From: Hypericibacter adhaerens
GTDB lineage: Bacteria > Pseudomonadota > Alphaproteobacteria > Dongiales > Dongiaceae
Assembly (NCBI RefSeq): GCF_008728835.1
Contig: NZ_CP042582.1
Location: 3,956,217 to 4,020,216, forward strand
Direction of reading: 5' to 3'
Length of the DNA stretch: 64,000 nt
A program made the translations under genes and the position numbers. Under the pieces are notes generated by a model. The model worked only from the letters and a program-made list of their open reading frames with translations, had not been told where the DNA came from and made no database searches. Positions within the stretch are counted from its first letter, which is position 1. Every line of letters begins with the position of its first letter. This document shows positions 26,086 through 36,317 of the stretch, in pieces.

Positions 26086-26089
26086 GCCG

Positions 26090-26827
26090 ATGGCGCGAAT
26101 CCAGCTCGATCAGGTATCGGTCGATCTCCCCGTCTACAGCGTCGGTTCCCGGTCGCTGAAGGCGAGATTGCTGCCGGCCGGCGGGCGCATCGCCGCGGGC
26201 CGGCATCACCAGATCCTGGTCCATGCCCTGCGCGAGGTCACCTGCGACTTCCAGGCGGGCGACCGCGTCGCGCTGATCGGGCGCAACGGCGCCGGCAAGT
26301 CCACGCTGCTCTCGGTGCTGTCGGGAATCCTCGAGCCCGCCTATGGCCAGGTGCGCATCGAGGGCCAGGTCGCGGGCCTGCTCAACATCCAGCTCGGCAT
26401 GGACGACGATGCCAGCGGGCTGGAGAACATCAAGATCCGCGGCCGCCTGCTCGGGATGACGACGGCGGAAATCGAGGAACGCGCGCCGGAGATCGTCGAG
26501 TTCGCGGCCCTCGGCGATCATATCAAGCTGCCCCTGCGCACCTATTCGAGCGGCATGCGCCTGCGTCTCGCCTTCGCGATCGCCACCAGCATCGCGCCGG
26601 ACATCCTGCTGCTGGACGAGATCATCGGCGCCGGCGACCAGCATTTCAACAAACGAGCCACGGACCGGCTGCATCAGCTGATCCAGCGCAGCCAGATCAT
26701 GGTGGTCGCCTCGCACAGCACCGCGATTCTCGAAACGCTCTGCAACAAGGCGATGTGGCTCGAAGGGGGCCGAGTGCGCGGGATGGGCGACGCCAAGGAA
26801 GTCATGGCCGCCTACGAGAAATCCTGA
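26090..26827 (+). CDS. ABC ATPase for polysaccharide export (Wzt/KpsT-like)
   Basis: A 245-residue ATPase driving the permease encoded just before. It has Walker A GRNGAGKST, signature YSSGMRLRLAFAIA (the S-S-G-M-R form typical of Wzt/TagH-type exporters), Walker B ILLLDEIIGAGD and a switch His in VVASHS. An N-terminal YSVGSRSLKARL segment is typical of the group. It lacks the C-terminal glycan-binding domain found in Wzt of serotype O9a, so substrate choice must rest elsewhere. Confidence 0.9.
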   Translation: MARIQLDQVSVDLPVYSVGSRSLKARLLPAGGRIAAGRHHQILVHALREVTCDFQAGDRVALIGRNGAGKSTLLSVLSGILEPAYGQVRIEGQVAGLLNIQLGMDDDASGLENIKIRGRLLGMTTAEIEERAPEIVEFAALGDHIKLPLRTYSSGMRLRLAFAIATSIAPDILLLDEIIGAGDQHFNKRATDRLHQLIQRSQIMVVASHSTAILETLCNKAMWLEGGRVRGMGDAKEVMAAYEKS

Positions 26828-26841
26828 GCCGGCACGCCTCG

Positions 26842-27762
26842 ATGGTTCACGACACGCACCCGCGCCAGCGGCTGCAGGCGATCCTGCTGCTTCTCTGTGC
26901 CGTGGCGATCCTGCCCCTGATCGACGCGATCGCGAAGCATCTGAGCCGCGACATGTCGCTGTGGCAGATCACCTGGGCTCGCTTCACCTTCCATGTCCTG
27001 TGGCTGATGCCGCCCTTCCTGCTGCGCCATCGCGTCAGGGAGCTGCTGCCGGCCCATCCGGGCCTGCAGGTCCTGCGCGGCCTCTGCCTGACGGCGGCGA
27101 CGTTCCTGTTCTTCGCAGGCGTGGCCTATATGCCGATCGCCGATACCTTGGCCCTCAGCTTCATCTCGCCCCTGACCGTGACGCTGCTGTCGCCGTTCCT
27201 GCTGGGCGAGAAGGTGGGTGTGCGCCGCTTGAGCGCCGTGGCGGTGGGCCTGATCGGGGCGCTGGTGATCATCCGCCCCGGTCTTGGCGTGTTCCAGCCG
27301 GCAGCGCTCTTCGGGATCGGATCCGGTCTCGTCTATGCCAACTATGTGATCATCACCCGGCGCCTGGCGGGCAAGGTCCCGGCCCTGGTGACCCTGGTCT
27401 ATACGGCCCTCTTGGGCTTGATCATCACCAGCGCCATCGTGCCGTTCTTCTGGCTGCCGCCGACCCCCGAGCAATGGGGCTTCATGGTGGCGCTCGGAGC
27501 GATCGCGGCCCTCGGCCACTATCTCCTCATCCTCGCCTACGAGCGCGGCGAGGCCTCGATGCTGTCGCCTTTCAGCTATGCCGAGATGATCGGCGCCTGC
27601 ATCGTGGGCTATCTCGCCTTCGGCGATTTCCCCGACCGCTGGACCTGGGCCGGCATCGCGATCCTGGTCGCCAGCGGCGTCTATATCTCGATCCGCGAGC
27701 ACCGGGTTTCGCCGCGCCCCGTGGCGGCGGCCAAGGAGCCGGAAGAGATCACCGCCGGTTGA
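26842..27762 (+). CDS. DMT superfamily transporter (EamA family)
   Basis: A 306-residue exporter with ten predicted helices in two EamA repeats. LPLIDAIAKHLSRDMSLWQITWARF in helix 1-2 and IADTLALSFISPLTVTLLSPFLLGEKVG closing the first repeat are typical; AYERGEASMLSPFSYAEMI appears in the second. ATG 26842 starts 15 bp after the Wzt-like stop, so it may be co-transcribed with the export pair. The substrate is unknown. It ends one base before the convergent kinase gene. Confidence 0.87.
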   Translation: MVHDTHPRQRLQAILLLLCAVAILPLIDAIAKHLSRDMSLWQITWARFTFHVLWLMPPFLLRHRVRELLPAHPGLQVLRGLCLTAATFLFFAGVAYMPIADTLALSFISPLTVTLLSPFLLGEKVGVRRLSAVAVGLIGALVIIRPGLGVFQPAALFGIGSGLVYANYVIITRRLAGKVPALVTLVYTALLGLIITSAIVPFFWLPPTPEQWGFMVALGAIAALGHYLLILAYERGEASMLSPFSYAEMIGACIVGYLAFGDFPDRWTWAGIAILVASGVYISIREHRVSPRPVAAAKEPEEITAG

Positions 27763-29373
27763 TCAGCCCATCTGGCGCCGACCCGGCGCCGGATCGCCGT
27801 TCGCCGCCGGGAGCGGGCGCGACACCGCGCCGAAGGGCTGCTCGGCCGGGTAGGCGGCGGCCAGCCGATGCAGGTCCGCGACGATTCCGGCGGGGATGGG
27901 TCCGGGCTTGGCCGGTGCGACGCCGGGACCGCATTCCGGCAGCTCGATCGTCACGGTGGTGCCTTGGCCCGGAACGCTCGTGAACCCGATCTGCCCGGCC
28001 AGCATCTCGACCAGCCGCTTGGTCAGCGCCAGCCCGACGCCCACCCCTTCATAGCGCTTGGTCAGGGAGGCATCGCCCTGCCAGAAGAGGTCGAAGATCC
28101 GCGGCAGATCGTCCGGCGCGATGCCGATCCCGCTGTCGGCGATGACCAGCACCGCGTTGCCCTGCGGATCGCGTCTCAGCGTCACCGCGATCTTGCCGCC
28201 TTCGGGCGTGAACTTGATGGCATTGCCGAGGATGCCGATGACGATCTGGCGCAACGCCGTGGGATCGCTTCGGAGTCGGCCGTCGGCGGGTTCCGCCTCG
28301 ACCGTGACCTGCAGCGATTTCTGCCCGATCTCGGGCGCCAGCATCCCGACGCATTCCCGCAGGATGGCGCTGACGTCGAGGATGCGCGGCTCGATCGGCC
28401 AGCGCCCTGCCTCCAGCCGGCAGAGATCGAGGATGCTCGAGATCAGCTTGTTGAGATGCCGGCCGCTCACCAGGATATGGTCGAGATAGCCCCTGGCCTC
28501 GGAATCGAGCCCCTTGGCCTTGCCGGCCGCGAGGATCTCCGCGAAGCCGATGATGGCATTGAGGGGCGTGCGGAACTCGTGGCTCATATTGGCGAGGAAC
28601 TCGCTCTTGGCCCGGTTGGCGGCCTTGGCCTGCTCCTTCTCGATCTCGAGGCGCGCGGCGAATTCGCTCAAGCTGTCGTTCGCCTCGCGCAACCGTCCCT
28701 CGGTTTCGCGCCGCAGCTCGTTCTCGCTCTGCAACGAGCCCGCCAGATTCTGCGCCTTGAGCTTTTCACGACGCTGGGCCGTCACCAGCAGGGTGACGCC
28801 GATCGCCGTGTCCAACCAGGAACTGAGCATGAATCCCCAGGGTGCGAACCATTCGAGCGTGCGCAGGAACGGGTAGTCCCCGAAATGGATCGCGCGCAGC
28901 AGGAAGATGACGCTGAGGACGGCCAGGCCCTCGCCGCGCACGGCCCCGCGGCGGCGCCAGAACTCCCAGGCCAGGAGGGCCATCACGCCCATGCCGACCA
29001 GATAGAGCGGCAGCGTCGTCGCCAGGAAGGACATGCCGTCGAGGCGGGCGAAGACCGACCAGATCGAGACCACGCCGACCGCCGCCATCACGTCGACGGG
29101 ATGGCGGTTCTTGCCGAGGAAGGTGCGGACACCGCACCAGATGAGGCCGAAATAGAGCGCCACCAGGATGTCGGGGATCGCGTGGAAATCGATTACCCCG
29201 GAGACCAAAAGAAACTGGGAAAGCTGGCGCGCCGTATAGATGACATAGGCGAGCGTCCAGTATCCATACTCGCTCCGGCCGGTGGTGAGCCGAAGCTGAA
29301 GCATGGTCATCGTCACGACGAGCGAGATGCCGATCGTGGATGCGATCGCGGTCTGGACCGAGAAATCGAACAT
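27763..29373 (-). CDS. Membrane-bound sensor histidine kinase
   Basis: A 536-residue kinase. The first 200 residues form about seven hydrophobic helices (7TM-type sensor without a large periplasmic loop). A coiled region ([21 protein letters not shown]) follows, then the dimerisation/phosphoacceptor H-box [15 protein letters not shown] with His265, N-box [13 protein letters not shown]1 [11 protein letters not shown] and G2 [10 protein letters not shown]. There is a 60-residue Pro/Ala-rich tail. No receiver or response-regulator gene is adjacent, so it is an orphan kinase. The sensed signal is unknown. Confidence 0.9.
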   Translation of the reverse strand: MFDFSVQTAIASTIGISLVVTMTMLQLRLTTGRSEYGYWTLAYVIYTARQLSQFLLVSGVIDFHAIPDILVALYFGLIWCGVRTFLGKNRHPVDVMAAVGVVSIWSVFARLDGMSFLATTLPLYLVGMGVMALLAWEFWRRRGAVRGEGLAVLSVIFLLRAIHFGDYPFLRTLEWFAPWGFMLSSWLDTAIGVTLLVTAQRREKLKAQNLAGSLQSENELRRETEGRLREANDSLSEFAARLEIEKEQAKAANRAKSEFLANMSHEFRTPLNAIIGFAEILAAGKAKGLDSEARGYLDHILVSGRHLNKLISSILDLCRLEAGRWPIEPRILDVSAILRECVGMLAPEIGQKSLQVTVEAEPADGRLRSDPTALRQIVIGILGNAIKFTPEGGKIAVTLRRDPQGNAVLVIADSGIGIAPDDLPRIFDLFWQGDASLTKRYEGVGVGLALTKRLVEMLAGQIGFTSVPGQGTTVTIELPECGPGVAPAKPGPIPAGIVADLHRLAAAYPAEQPFGAVSRPLPAANGDPAPGRRQMG

Positions 29374-29415
29374 CGTCCTGCTGTTCGCGGGTCCGCGGGC
29401 GCCCGAAGCAAAATC

Positions 29416-29447
29416 GGCCCGGCGGCGCTGATGAACGCCGCCGGGCC
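29416..29447 (-). terminator. Strong rho-independent-type terminator after chemoreceptor gene
   Basis: A perfect 12-bp stem, GGCCCGGCGGCG (29416-29427) with CGCCGCCGGGCC (29436-29447) and an 8-base loop. Read on the minus strand it is followed by GATTTTGC, a short T run. It sits 24 bases past the chemoreceptor stop. TTCTTC on the other side makes weak plus-strand action possible. Confidence 0.8.
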
Positions 29448-29471
29448 TTCTTCAATGCTCTTCCTGGCCGC

Positions 29472-31571
29472 TTACCCTTCGCGAACCCTCCGTATGAACC
29501 CGTCCACCTCGTGACGGAGCGTTTCCGACTGGCGCGACAGATCGGAAGCGGCGTTGAGCACCTGCGAGGCGGCATGGCCGGCGTCGGCCGCCGCCTGCGA
29601 GACGCCGGTGATGTTGCGCGTCACCTCGTCCGTGCCCTGCGAGGCCTGCTGGGCATTGCCCGAGATCTCCTTGGTCGCCGCCGACTGCTCCTCGACCGCG
29701 GACGCGATCGCCGAGGCGATCTCGTTGACCCGGTCGATCGTGGTCCGGATCCGCTCCATGGCGCCGACGGCATCCTTGGTCACTGTCTGCATCGAGCCGA
29801 TCTGGGCCGAGATCTCCTCGGTCGCCTTGGCGGTCTGCGTCGCCAGGTTCTTCACCTCCGAGGCCACCACGGCGAAGCCCTTGCCGGCATCGCCCGCGCG
29901 GGCCGCCTCGATCGTGGCGTTGAGGGCCAGGAGATTGGTCTGGCTCGCGATCTCGTTGATGAGCTGGACGATGCCGCCGATCTTCTCCGCCGCCTGGGCG
30001 AGGCCCTCGACGGTCTGGCCGGTCCGGCTCACCTCCTCGACCGCGCTGCGCGCCACCGTCGAGCTTTCATTCACCTGGCGGCTGATCTCGCCGATCGAGG
30101 CCGAGAGCTCCTCGGAGGCCGTCGCCACCGTGGTGACGCTGGCCGAGGCCTGCTGCGTCGCCGCCGCGACCGCGGAGCTCTGACGGGTGGTTTCCTCGGC
30201 GATCGAGGCCATGCTCTGCGAGCTCGCCTGCAGCTCGGTCGCCGCCGACGAGACCGACTGGACCACGCCCTTGACGCTGGCTTCGAAGCTGTCGGCCAGC
30301 TCGAGCATGCCCTTGCGGCGGGCTTCCGCCGTTTCGATCTCGGCCTGCTTCTGCTTCTGGCGCAGCTCCTCGATCTCGATCAGCTTCTGGCGAAAGAACT
30401 CGATCGCCCGCGCCATCACGCCCAGCTCGTCGCCGCGGCCGGTGGCCGGCACCTCCACGCCCGTGTTGCCTTCGGCGAGCTTGGAGACCACGCCGGTCAG
30501 ATTGCCGACCGGCCTCGCCACCAGAGCCCGCGTCAGGATGAAGATGACGAGCGCCAGCAGGAGCACCGCGCCGGCGGAGGCACCCACCGTGTAGTAGGTG
30601 AGCTCGGTCACCGGCGCCATGATCTTGTCCAGCGGCAGGTTGACCATCAGCGACCAGGGCTGCTTGCCCGCTTCGCTCTTGATCGGCTGGAACACGCGGA
30701 TGACATCCGTCTTGAGAGAGATCGAATAGGCCTGGACCGTATGGATGTTGCCGGCGGCGATGTCCGGAAGAGCCGCGGACAGCGCCTGGTCGGTATCGAC
30801 GATGGGCTTGCCGATGTGATCGGTCTTCGCATAGGCGGCCCACAGGCCGCCGTTCGAGATCAACGAGACGGAGCCCGTTTCATAGGGCTTTATCTTGGCC
30901 AGCTCACCGGCCATCCGGTCGAGCGCCATGTCGAGGCCGACCACGCCGACGGTCTTGCCGTCAATGACGACCGGCAGGACGAGGCTCGTCATGGTCACGG
31001 TCTGGCCCGCCGCGTCGTAGCTGTAGGGCTCGAGGATCTGCGGCTCGCCGCTCTTGAAGGCGAGCTGGTAGTAATCGCCGGCGCCCGGCTTGTCGTAGTC
31101 CTTCAGCGGCTCATAGGAGATGCTGCCGCCCGCGCGGACCACGTAGGGGACGAAGCGGCCGGTGGAATCGTTGATGCCGCCGGTATTGGCGAACGCGGAA
31201 TCCTTGCCGTCGAACGCGTCGGGTTCCCAGCCGGTCCAGGTGCCGAAGAAAGTCGGGTTGGCGTCGAGCGTCGCGCGCAACATGTCGACATAGATCTTGC
31301 GATCCGTCACGCCGTCCTTGCGCAGCTCGATGAAGCTGGCCCGCAGCGTTTCGAGGGTGTTGAAAGCGGCGGCGAAGCTCTTCTCGACATCGGAGCCGAT
31401 GCCGTCGGCCTGCTGCTTGCCGGCTTCGAGCGCCAGATCGCGCGCAATATCGCCGCTCTTGGTCGCCGTCAGCCAGGCCGAGGCCCCGAGCGCCACGATC
31501 AGCGCCAGCATCACCGGGAGGAGAAGCTTGAGGCCGATCGGGAGTTTGTTGATCGCATTCCGGACAGACAT
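29472..31571 (-). CDS. Methyl-accepting chemotaxis protein with periplasmic Cache domain
   Basis: A 699-residue receptor. It has a first helix at about residues 12-35 and a periplasmic dCACHE-type sensor at about 40-355, including [33 protein letters not shown] and [25 protein letters not shown] second helix near 365-385 is followed by HAMP ([21 protein letters not shown]) and the signalling hairpin tip [21 protein letters not shown]. It ends in RRVREG without a CheR pentapeptide. ATG 31571 follows GGGGAATTC; upstream open frame is not family-like. Cache receptors often bind amino acids or organic acids. Confidence 0.92.
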   Translation of the reverse strand: MSVRNAINKLPIGLKLLLPVMLALIVALGASAWLTATKSGDIARDLALEAGKQQADGIGSDVEKSFAAAFNTLETLRASFIELRKDGVTDRKIYVDMLRATLDANPTFFGTWTGWEPDAFDGKDSAFANTGGINDSTGRFVPYVVRAGGSISYEPLKDYDKPGAGDYYQLAFKSGEPQILEPYSYDAAGQTVTMTSLVLPVVIDGKTVGVVGLDMALDRMAGELAKIKPYETGSVSLISNGGLWAAYAKTDHIGKPIVDTDQALSAALPDIAAGNIHTVQAYSISLKTDVIRVFQPIKSEAGKQPWSLMVNLPLDKIMAPVTELTYYTVGASAGAVLLLALVIFILTRALVARPVGNLTGVVSKLAEGNTGVEVPATGRGDELGVMARAIEFFRQKLIEIEELRQKQKQAEIETAEARRKGMLELADSFEASVKGVVQSVSSAATELQASSQSMASIAEETTRQSSAVAAATQQASASVTTVATASEELSASIGEISRQVNESSTVARSAVEEVSRTGQTVEGLAQAAEKIGGIVQLINEIASQTNLLALNATIEAARAGDAGKGFAVVASEVKNLATQTAKATEEISAQIGSMQTVTKDAVGAMERIRTTIDRVNEIASAIASAVEEQSAATKEISGNAQQASQGTDEVTRNITGVSQAAADAGHAASQVLNAASDLSRQSETLRHEVDGFIRRVREG

Positions 31572-31946
31572 CGAATTCCCCGCGTCAAGGAAGTCTGGGC
31601 TGGCGCGCGAACCCGAACGGCCGCGCCTTGGACCCACTCGAGCGGGACAATGCCGGGAGGTCATAAACAATTGGTTAGATCGGCACACCCTTCGATAGCG
31701 GCGCGCCGATCGCGGCGCGCAGATCCGCCATGCGCGACCCGCAGAAGCAGAGGCGATGCCGACACGAATTCGTTCCCGGCGCCACCCAACATGCGGACGA
31801 ACAAGAGAGATCAATCCCCCGGCGGTTGGGGGATATCAGCGATCGGCGGACTCTCGCCTCTGGCTGCGGCGCCTTGCCACGGCAATCCGGCCATGGTGGT
31901 TCAGGTCGCCGAGATGGTCCGGTTTCGGCCCGACTATCGGCGACGC
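31572..31946. other. Intergenic region, no gene seen
   Basis: This 375-bp stretch between the agmatinase-family stop and the chemoreceptor start (both minus strand) has open frames only as GC-driven shadows. A small dyad TCCCCC-GGCGGT-TGGGGGA lies near 31818-31836 and could end the agmatinase transcript. The chemoreceptor promoter must lie in the part nearest 31571, but I cannot assign it. Confidence 0.4.
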
Positions 31947-32927
31947 CTACCGTCCGCCTTTCCGGCGAGCGACCGAATCCGCGACGATACAAAGGATCTC
32001 GAACATCAGGTTGGCGCCGTTGAGCGCTGTGTGCCCCTGCGGATCCAGCGGCGGCGAGACCTCGCAAACATCGCCGCCGATCAGATTGAGACCCATCAGG
32101 CCGCGCAGCACCACCTGCGCGTCGCGCATGGTGAGCCCGCCCGGCTCCGGCGCGCCGGTGCCGGGACAGAAGACCGGATCGAGACCGTCGATATCGAAGG
32201 TCACATAGGTCGGATGCTGTCCGACCACGCGATGGATCTCGCGGACGACCTCCTTGCGGCCCATCTCGTCGAAATCGTCCATGGTGATGATCCGCATGCC
32301 GGCGTCGTAGCCGTACTGGATGTCCTCGTCGCTGTAGCGCGTGCCGCGCAGGCCGATCTGGAGCGTGCGCTTGGGATCGATGATCCCCTCCTCGACCGCG
32401 CGCCGGAACGGCGTCGCATGGTTGATGCGCGAGCCCAACAGCTCGTCGAGCGTGTCGGCATGGGCGTCGAAATGGACGCATCCGACCGGCCCGTTCTTCA
32501 CGATCCCGCGCAGGATCGGCAGCGTCACCGTATGGTCGCCGCCGACGGAGACGGGTGCCGCCCCCGCCTTGGCGATGTCGGCGAAGAAGGCGGTGATCTT
32601 GTCGATGCTGCCGGCGGCATCGAGCGGATTGACCGGCGCGTCGCCGACATCGGCGACCTGGCAGAGCTCGAAGGGAGCGACGCGCGTGGTCGGATTCACC
32701 TGCCGGATCAGGCGCGACATCTCGCGGATCTGCGCGGGTCCGTGGCGCGGACCGTCGCGGTTGGTGGAGCCCAGATCGAACGGCACGCCGGCGAGCGCGA
32801 TATCGAGCCCGGCGGCGCTCGGCCGGTAAGGCGTGCGCATGAAGGTCGCGATATGGGCGAAGCGCGGGATGACCGCGGAATCGATCGGGCGCAGCGGCTC
32901 GTTCTGGCGTGGGCTGTGGTCGTTCAT
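31947..32927 (-). CDS. Agmatinase/ureohydrolase family enzyme
   Basis: A 326-residue binuclear metal hydrolase that splits a guanidino group to urea. Metal-binding motifs are all present: SVGGDHTVTLP, HFDAHADTLDEL and TFDIDGLDPVFCPGTGAPEPGG. The long N-terminus (about 40 residues before LAGVPFD) is usual for agmatinases of this subgroup. The substrate may be agmatine, guanidinobutyrate or another guanidino compound; specificity cannot be read here. It is 48 bp from the enoyl-CoA hydratase on the same strand, so possibly one transcript. Confidence 0.88.
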   Translation of the reverse strand: MNDHSPRQNEPLRPIDSAVIPRFAHIATFMRTPYRPSAAGLDIALAGVPFDLGSTNRDGPRHGPAQIREMSRLIRQVNPTTRVAPFELCQVADVGDAPVNPLDAAGSIDKITAFFADIAKAGAAPVSVGGDHTVTLPILRGIVKNGPVGCVHFDAHADTLDELLGSRINHATPFRRAVEEGIIDPKRTLQIGLRGTRYSDEDIQYGYDAGMRIITMDDFDEMGRKEVVREIHRVVGQHPTYVTFDIDGLDPVFCPGTGAPEPGGLTMRDAQVVLRGLMGLNLIGGDVCEVSPPLDPQGHTALNGANLMFEILCIVADSVARRKGGR

Positions 32928-32975
32928 GTGGAATCCTCCCTCTCGTCTTTTCTTCTTGTCGATGGAAAACCGAGC

Positions 32976-33794
32976 CTAGTCCTTTTTCGCGAATCGCGCG
33001 TCGCGCCAGGCGAGCGCCGCCTTGAGCCCGTCGCGCTGGCGGATCTCGCGGAAGGTCTTGCCTTCCGGCGTCTGCAGCGCCTCGATCTGGATATCCGCGT
33101 CGAGGCCCATGGCGAGCGCCTGCTCGAAGCCCATGATCGAGTAGGTCCGGTTGATCGCCTGCTTGGTGAGCCGCACCTTTTCCCGGTCGTTGATCGCGAT
33201 CTCGCGCGCGATGGCCAGCGCCGTCCTCACTTCTTCGCCCTCCGCCACGACGCGGTTGACGAGCCCCATGGCGAGCGCTTCCTCGGCGGAGATCTTGTCG
33301 TTGCCGGTCAAGAGCGCCTCCTTGGCGCGCTTGGGTCCGGAGAGCCAGGGCATGAGGAGCGCGATGATGCCGCTGCCGAAGCGCAGCTCCGGCTCGCCGA
33401 AGCGGGCGCCGGCCGCGGCGATGGTGATGTCGCAGGCCATGGCGAGCTCGCAGGCCCCCGCCAGCGCATAGCCCTTGACCGCCGCCACGGTCGGCAGCAG
33501 GCTGTGCCAGAAGCGCATCACGAAATCGAAATCGGCCTGCAGCACCGGCCGCACATCGCCCACCGTGTTCCAGGGACGACCGGCGCCCTCGGTCAGGTCG
33601 AAGCCGGCCGAGAAGGCCCGGCCCGCGCCGGTGACGACCAGCGCCCGCACGGCCGCGTCGCGCTCGATGCGGTCGAGCAGCGCATTGACCTCCTCGACCA
33701 TCCGCCCGTTGATCGCATTGAGCTTGTCGGGGCGGTTCAGCGTCAGCAGGCCGACGGGCCCCTGCATCTCGAACAGGATGGTGTCGTAGGACAT
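32976..33794 (-). CDS. Enoyl-CoA hydratase/isomerase family protein
   Basis: A 272-residue crotonase-fold protein. LTLNRPDKLNAINGRM, TGAGRAFSAGFDL (oxyanion hole) and VKGYALAGACELAMACDI with its catalytic Glu are present, as is GEPELRFGSG with the second Glu, so hydratase activity is plausible. ATG 33794 has GGGAGAGGCG just upstream. It is upstream of the agmatinase-family gene and divergent from a DMT exporter. The exact acyl-CoA substrate is unknown. Confidence 0.9.
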   Translation of the reverse strand: MSYDTILFEMQGPVGLLTLNRPDKLNAINGRMVEEVNALLDRIERDAAVRALVVTGAGRAFSAGFDLTEGAGRPWNTVGDVRPVLQADFDFVMRFWHSLLPTVAAVKGYALAGACELAMACDITIAAAGARFGEPELRFGSGIIALLMPWLSGPKRAKEALLTGNDKISAEEALAMGLVNRVVAEGEEVRTALAIAREIAINDREKVRLTKQAINRTYSIMGFEQALAMGLDADIQIEALQTPEGKTFREIRQRDGLKAALAWRDARFAKKD

Positions 33795-33942
33795 TCGCCT
33801 CTCCCTTCGCGATCCGGCGCCGTGGACCGCATTTTCACAATGGCCACCATTTATTGACCAGCCTGCCAGGGCTCGGCAACATGCGCCCGCGATGTCCAGG
33901 GCCTCTTCTCCGGGGTCCTTCTCTTGGCCGGTCCCGCCCGTC

Positions 33943-34851
33943 ATGCTCGCCCCCAACCTGGCGCTTCTCTTCACGGTCGTCGCCTGGGCTACGGCGATTC
34001 CTGCCTCGGCGGTGCTGCTGGAGAACTGGGATCCCTGGTTCCTGTCCGTGGCGCGCTTCGGCACCGGCTATGCGGGACTTTGGCTGCTCATGCGCTGGCG
34101 CGAGCCGGCGGCCGGCCGCGCCGCCTTGCCGGTTCCCGCCTGGCGCCTGTGGGTCCTGGGCGCCGCGGGCGCGGGGGTGTTCGGGCCGACCTACAATCTG
34201 GGCCTCGACAGCTCCAACCCGATCATGGTGGCGATCCTGAGCGCCGCTTCCCCGGCCGTGGCCGCGGTGGTAGGACGGACCTGCTTCGGCCAGCCCATCG
34301 AACGGCGCATGTTTCCGGCCATCGCACTGGCGGTGCTGGGCTGCGGAATCGCCACCTGGGACCCCGGACAGGCGGACAATCCGTTCGCGGTGCGCGGCGG
34401 CGAACCCCTGATCCTGCTCGCGATGCTCATGTGGAGCTGGTACTCGCTGGCGGCCCAGCGCTGGCTGCAAGGCTGGTCGCAGCTGCGCATCACGACCACG
34501 ACGCTCGGTCCCGGCGTGGTCATGATCGTTCTCTTCTATCTGTTGGCCGGCCTCCTGGGCGATGCCCGCCTGCTGCCGGCGCCGGTTCGCGGCGTTGGCG
34601 ATGTCGGGCTGGTCCTCTGGATCGGGATCGGCGGCATCACCTTTGCCATGATGTTCTGGAACTATGGCGTACAGCGGTTGGGGCTGGTGATCGCCTCCCT
34701 GTTCATCAATCTGATGCCGATCATCACCATCCTGGTTCTGGCGCTGATGGGCCAGGCGCCGACCTGGCTCCAGCTGGCCGGCACGGCCCTGGTCCTGCTG
34801 GGGCTGCTGCAGGCCCAGCTCCGCGCGCTCCCGGCCCGTCGGACGGCCTGA
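33943..34851 (+). CDS. DMT superfamily transporter (EamA family)
   Basis: A 302-residue ten-helix exporter with two EamA repeats. [33 protein letters not shown] opens the first and [28 protein letters not shown] closes it. [32 protein letters not shown] is the typical end of the second. ATG 33943 is chosen to begin just before helix 1; an in-frame ATG at 33892 would add 17 residues. It stands alone, divergent from the hydratase gene, with hemA 227 bp downstream. Confidence 0.85.
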   Translation: MLAPNLALLFTVVAWATAIPASAVLLENWDPWFLSVARFGTGYAGLWLLMRWREPAAGRAALPVPAWRLWVLGAAGAGVFGPTYNLGLDSSNPIMVAILSAASPAVAAVVGRTCFGQPIERRMFPAIALAVLGCGIATWDPGQADNPFAVRGGEPLILLAMLMWSWYSLAAQRWLQGWSQLRITTTTLGPGVVMIVLFYLLAGLLGDARLLPAPVRGVGDVGLVLWIGIGGITFAMMFWNYGVQRLGLVIASLFINLMPIITILVLALMGQAPTWLQLAGTALVLLGLLQAQLRALPARRTA

Positions 34852-34945
34852 ACCCGGCGGAGTCGGCCCGGCCCCCGCTCCCGGCAAGGCCTTGGCGGGT
34901 CGCCCCCGCCGACCCAAATGAGGAATTACAAGTCTTTGCCAGAGC

Positions 34946-34987
34946 GACAAATTGCAACTTTGACCATGAAGACAAACCTGCGACAAA
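34946..34987. promoter_or_regulatory. Three GACAAA motifs upstream of hemA
   Basis: The AT-richer patch before hemA holds GACAAA at 34946-34951, 34971-34976 and 34982-34987. The first two lie in similar settings, TTTGCCAGAGCGACAAA and TTTGACCATGAAGACAAA. These may be regulator half-sites or promoter parts for hemA. Nothing else in the 227-bp gap suggests a gene. Confidence 0.25.
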
Positions 34988-35078
34988 GGGCGCCGCAAAA
35001 CGGCCAAGAAGGCTGGGCAGAGTGCGAGGGCTGGGGTGGATCGCGGAGCGGTCCGGCAGCCGGTCGGGCGGGGATGCG

Positions 35079-36317
35079 ATGAATTACGAGAGCTTCTTCC
35101 AGGCGAAGGTCGACGATCTGAAGCGCGAAGGCCGCTATCGGGTGTTCGCCGATCTCGAGCGTTGCGCCGGCCAGTTCCCGCGCGCGCGCCGCCATCGCGC
35201 CGACGGCCGGATCCAGGATGTGACCGTCTGGTGCTCGAACGACTATCTGGGCATGGGCCAGCATCCCGCGGTCCTGACGGCGATGGCCGAGGCGATCGAG
35301 CGCTGCGGCGCGGGCGCCGGCGGCACCCGCAACATCTCCGGCACCAACCATTATCACGTCCTGCTCGAGCGCGAGCTGGCCGACCTGCATGGCAAGGGCG
35401 CGGCGCTGCTCTTCACCTCGGGCTATGTCTCGAACCAGGCGACGCTCTCCACGCTCGGCCGCGTCCTTCCCAACGCGGTGATCTTCTCCGACGCCCTCAA
35501 CCACAACTCGATGATCGAGGGGATCCGCCATTCGGGCGCCGAGAAGCATATCTTCCGCCACAACGACGTGGCCCACCTGGACGAGCTCCTGGGCCGTGCT
35601 GATCCGACCCGGCCCAAGATCGTCGCCTTCGAGAGCGTCTACAGCATGGATGGCGACATCGCCCCCATCGGCGCCATCTGCGACGTGGCCGAGCGCCACG
35701 GCGCGATGACCTATCTCGACGAGGTGCATGCGGTCGGCATGTACGGTCCCCGCGGCGGCGGCATCGCCGAGCGCGACCGGCTCATGCATCGCCTGACCGT
35801 GATCGAGGGCACGCTGGCCAAGGCCTTCGGCGTGGTCGGCGGCTATATCGCGGGCTCGGCAGCGCTGGTCGATTTCGTCCGCTCCTATGCGCCGGGCTTC
35901 ATCTTCACCAGCTCGATGGCGCCGGCGGTGGCGGCGGGCGCGCTCGCCAGCGTCCGCCATCTGAAGGGCAGCGCCGTCGAGCGCGTGCGCCTGCATGAAC
36001 GCGCACAGCGCCTGAAGCGGGTCTTCGCCGAGGCGGGCCTGCCGGTCATGAGCTCGGAAAGCCATATCGTGCCGGTCAAGGTCGGCGATGCCCATCTCTG
36101 CAAGCAGGCCAGCGACCGGCTGCTCGACCAGCACGCCATCTATGTGCAGCCGATCAACTACCCGACCGTGCCGCGCGGCGAGGAAAGGCTGCGCTTCACC
36201 GCGACGCCGTTCCACAGCGACGAGCATATCGCGGCGCTGGCCGCCGCCATGGTCGAGACCTGGCAAACGCTGGGCCTTCCCCTCGCCCCCGCCCGCCATC
36301 CCGCCGCGGCGGAGTGA
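35079..36317 (+). CDS. hemA: 5-aminolevulinate synthase
   Basis: Condenses glycine and succinyl-CoA to 5-aminolevulinate, the first haem step in the C4 pathway. The 412-residue PLP enzyme shows [13 protein letters not shown] near the N-terminus, [34 protein letters not shown], and the PLP Lys248 in [14 protein letters not shown]. The length matches alphaproteobacterial ALAS. ATG 35079 follows CGGGCGGGG; an overlapping ATG at 35074 opens only ATG-CGA-TGA. The frame is open far upstream but without family similarity. It is transcribed alone and ends before a repeat-rich gap. Confidence 0.95.
   Translation: MNYESFFQAKVDDLKREGRYRVFADLERCAGQFPRARRHRADGRIQDVTVWCSNDYLGMGQHPAVLTAMAEAIERCGAGAGGTRNISGTNHYHVLLERELADLHGKGAALLFTSGYVSNQATLSTLGRVLPNAVIFSDALNHNSMIEGIRHSGAEKHIFRHNDVAHLDELLGRADPTRPKIVAFESVYSMDGDIAPIGAICDVAERHGAMTYLDEVHAVGMYGPRGGGIAERDRLMHRLTVIEGTLAKAFGVVGGYIAGSAALVDFVRSYAPGFIFTSSMAPAVAAGALASVRHLKGSAVERVRLHERAQRLKRVFAEAGLPVMSSESHIVPVKVGDAHLCKQASDRLLDQHAIYVQPINYPTVPRGEERLRFTATPFHSDEHIAALAAAMVETWQTLGLPLAPARHPAAAE

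Noticed and set aside
29340-33857. Very long plus-strand open frame (about 1500 codons) over the chemoreceptor, agmatinase and hydratase genes
   Set aside because: It is antisense to three genes with clear family motifs. Its translation is low-complexity Arg/His/Asp/Ala-rich, as expected from the complementary strand of GC-rich coding DNA.
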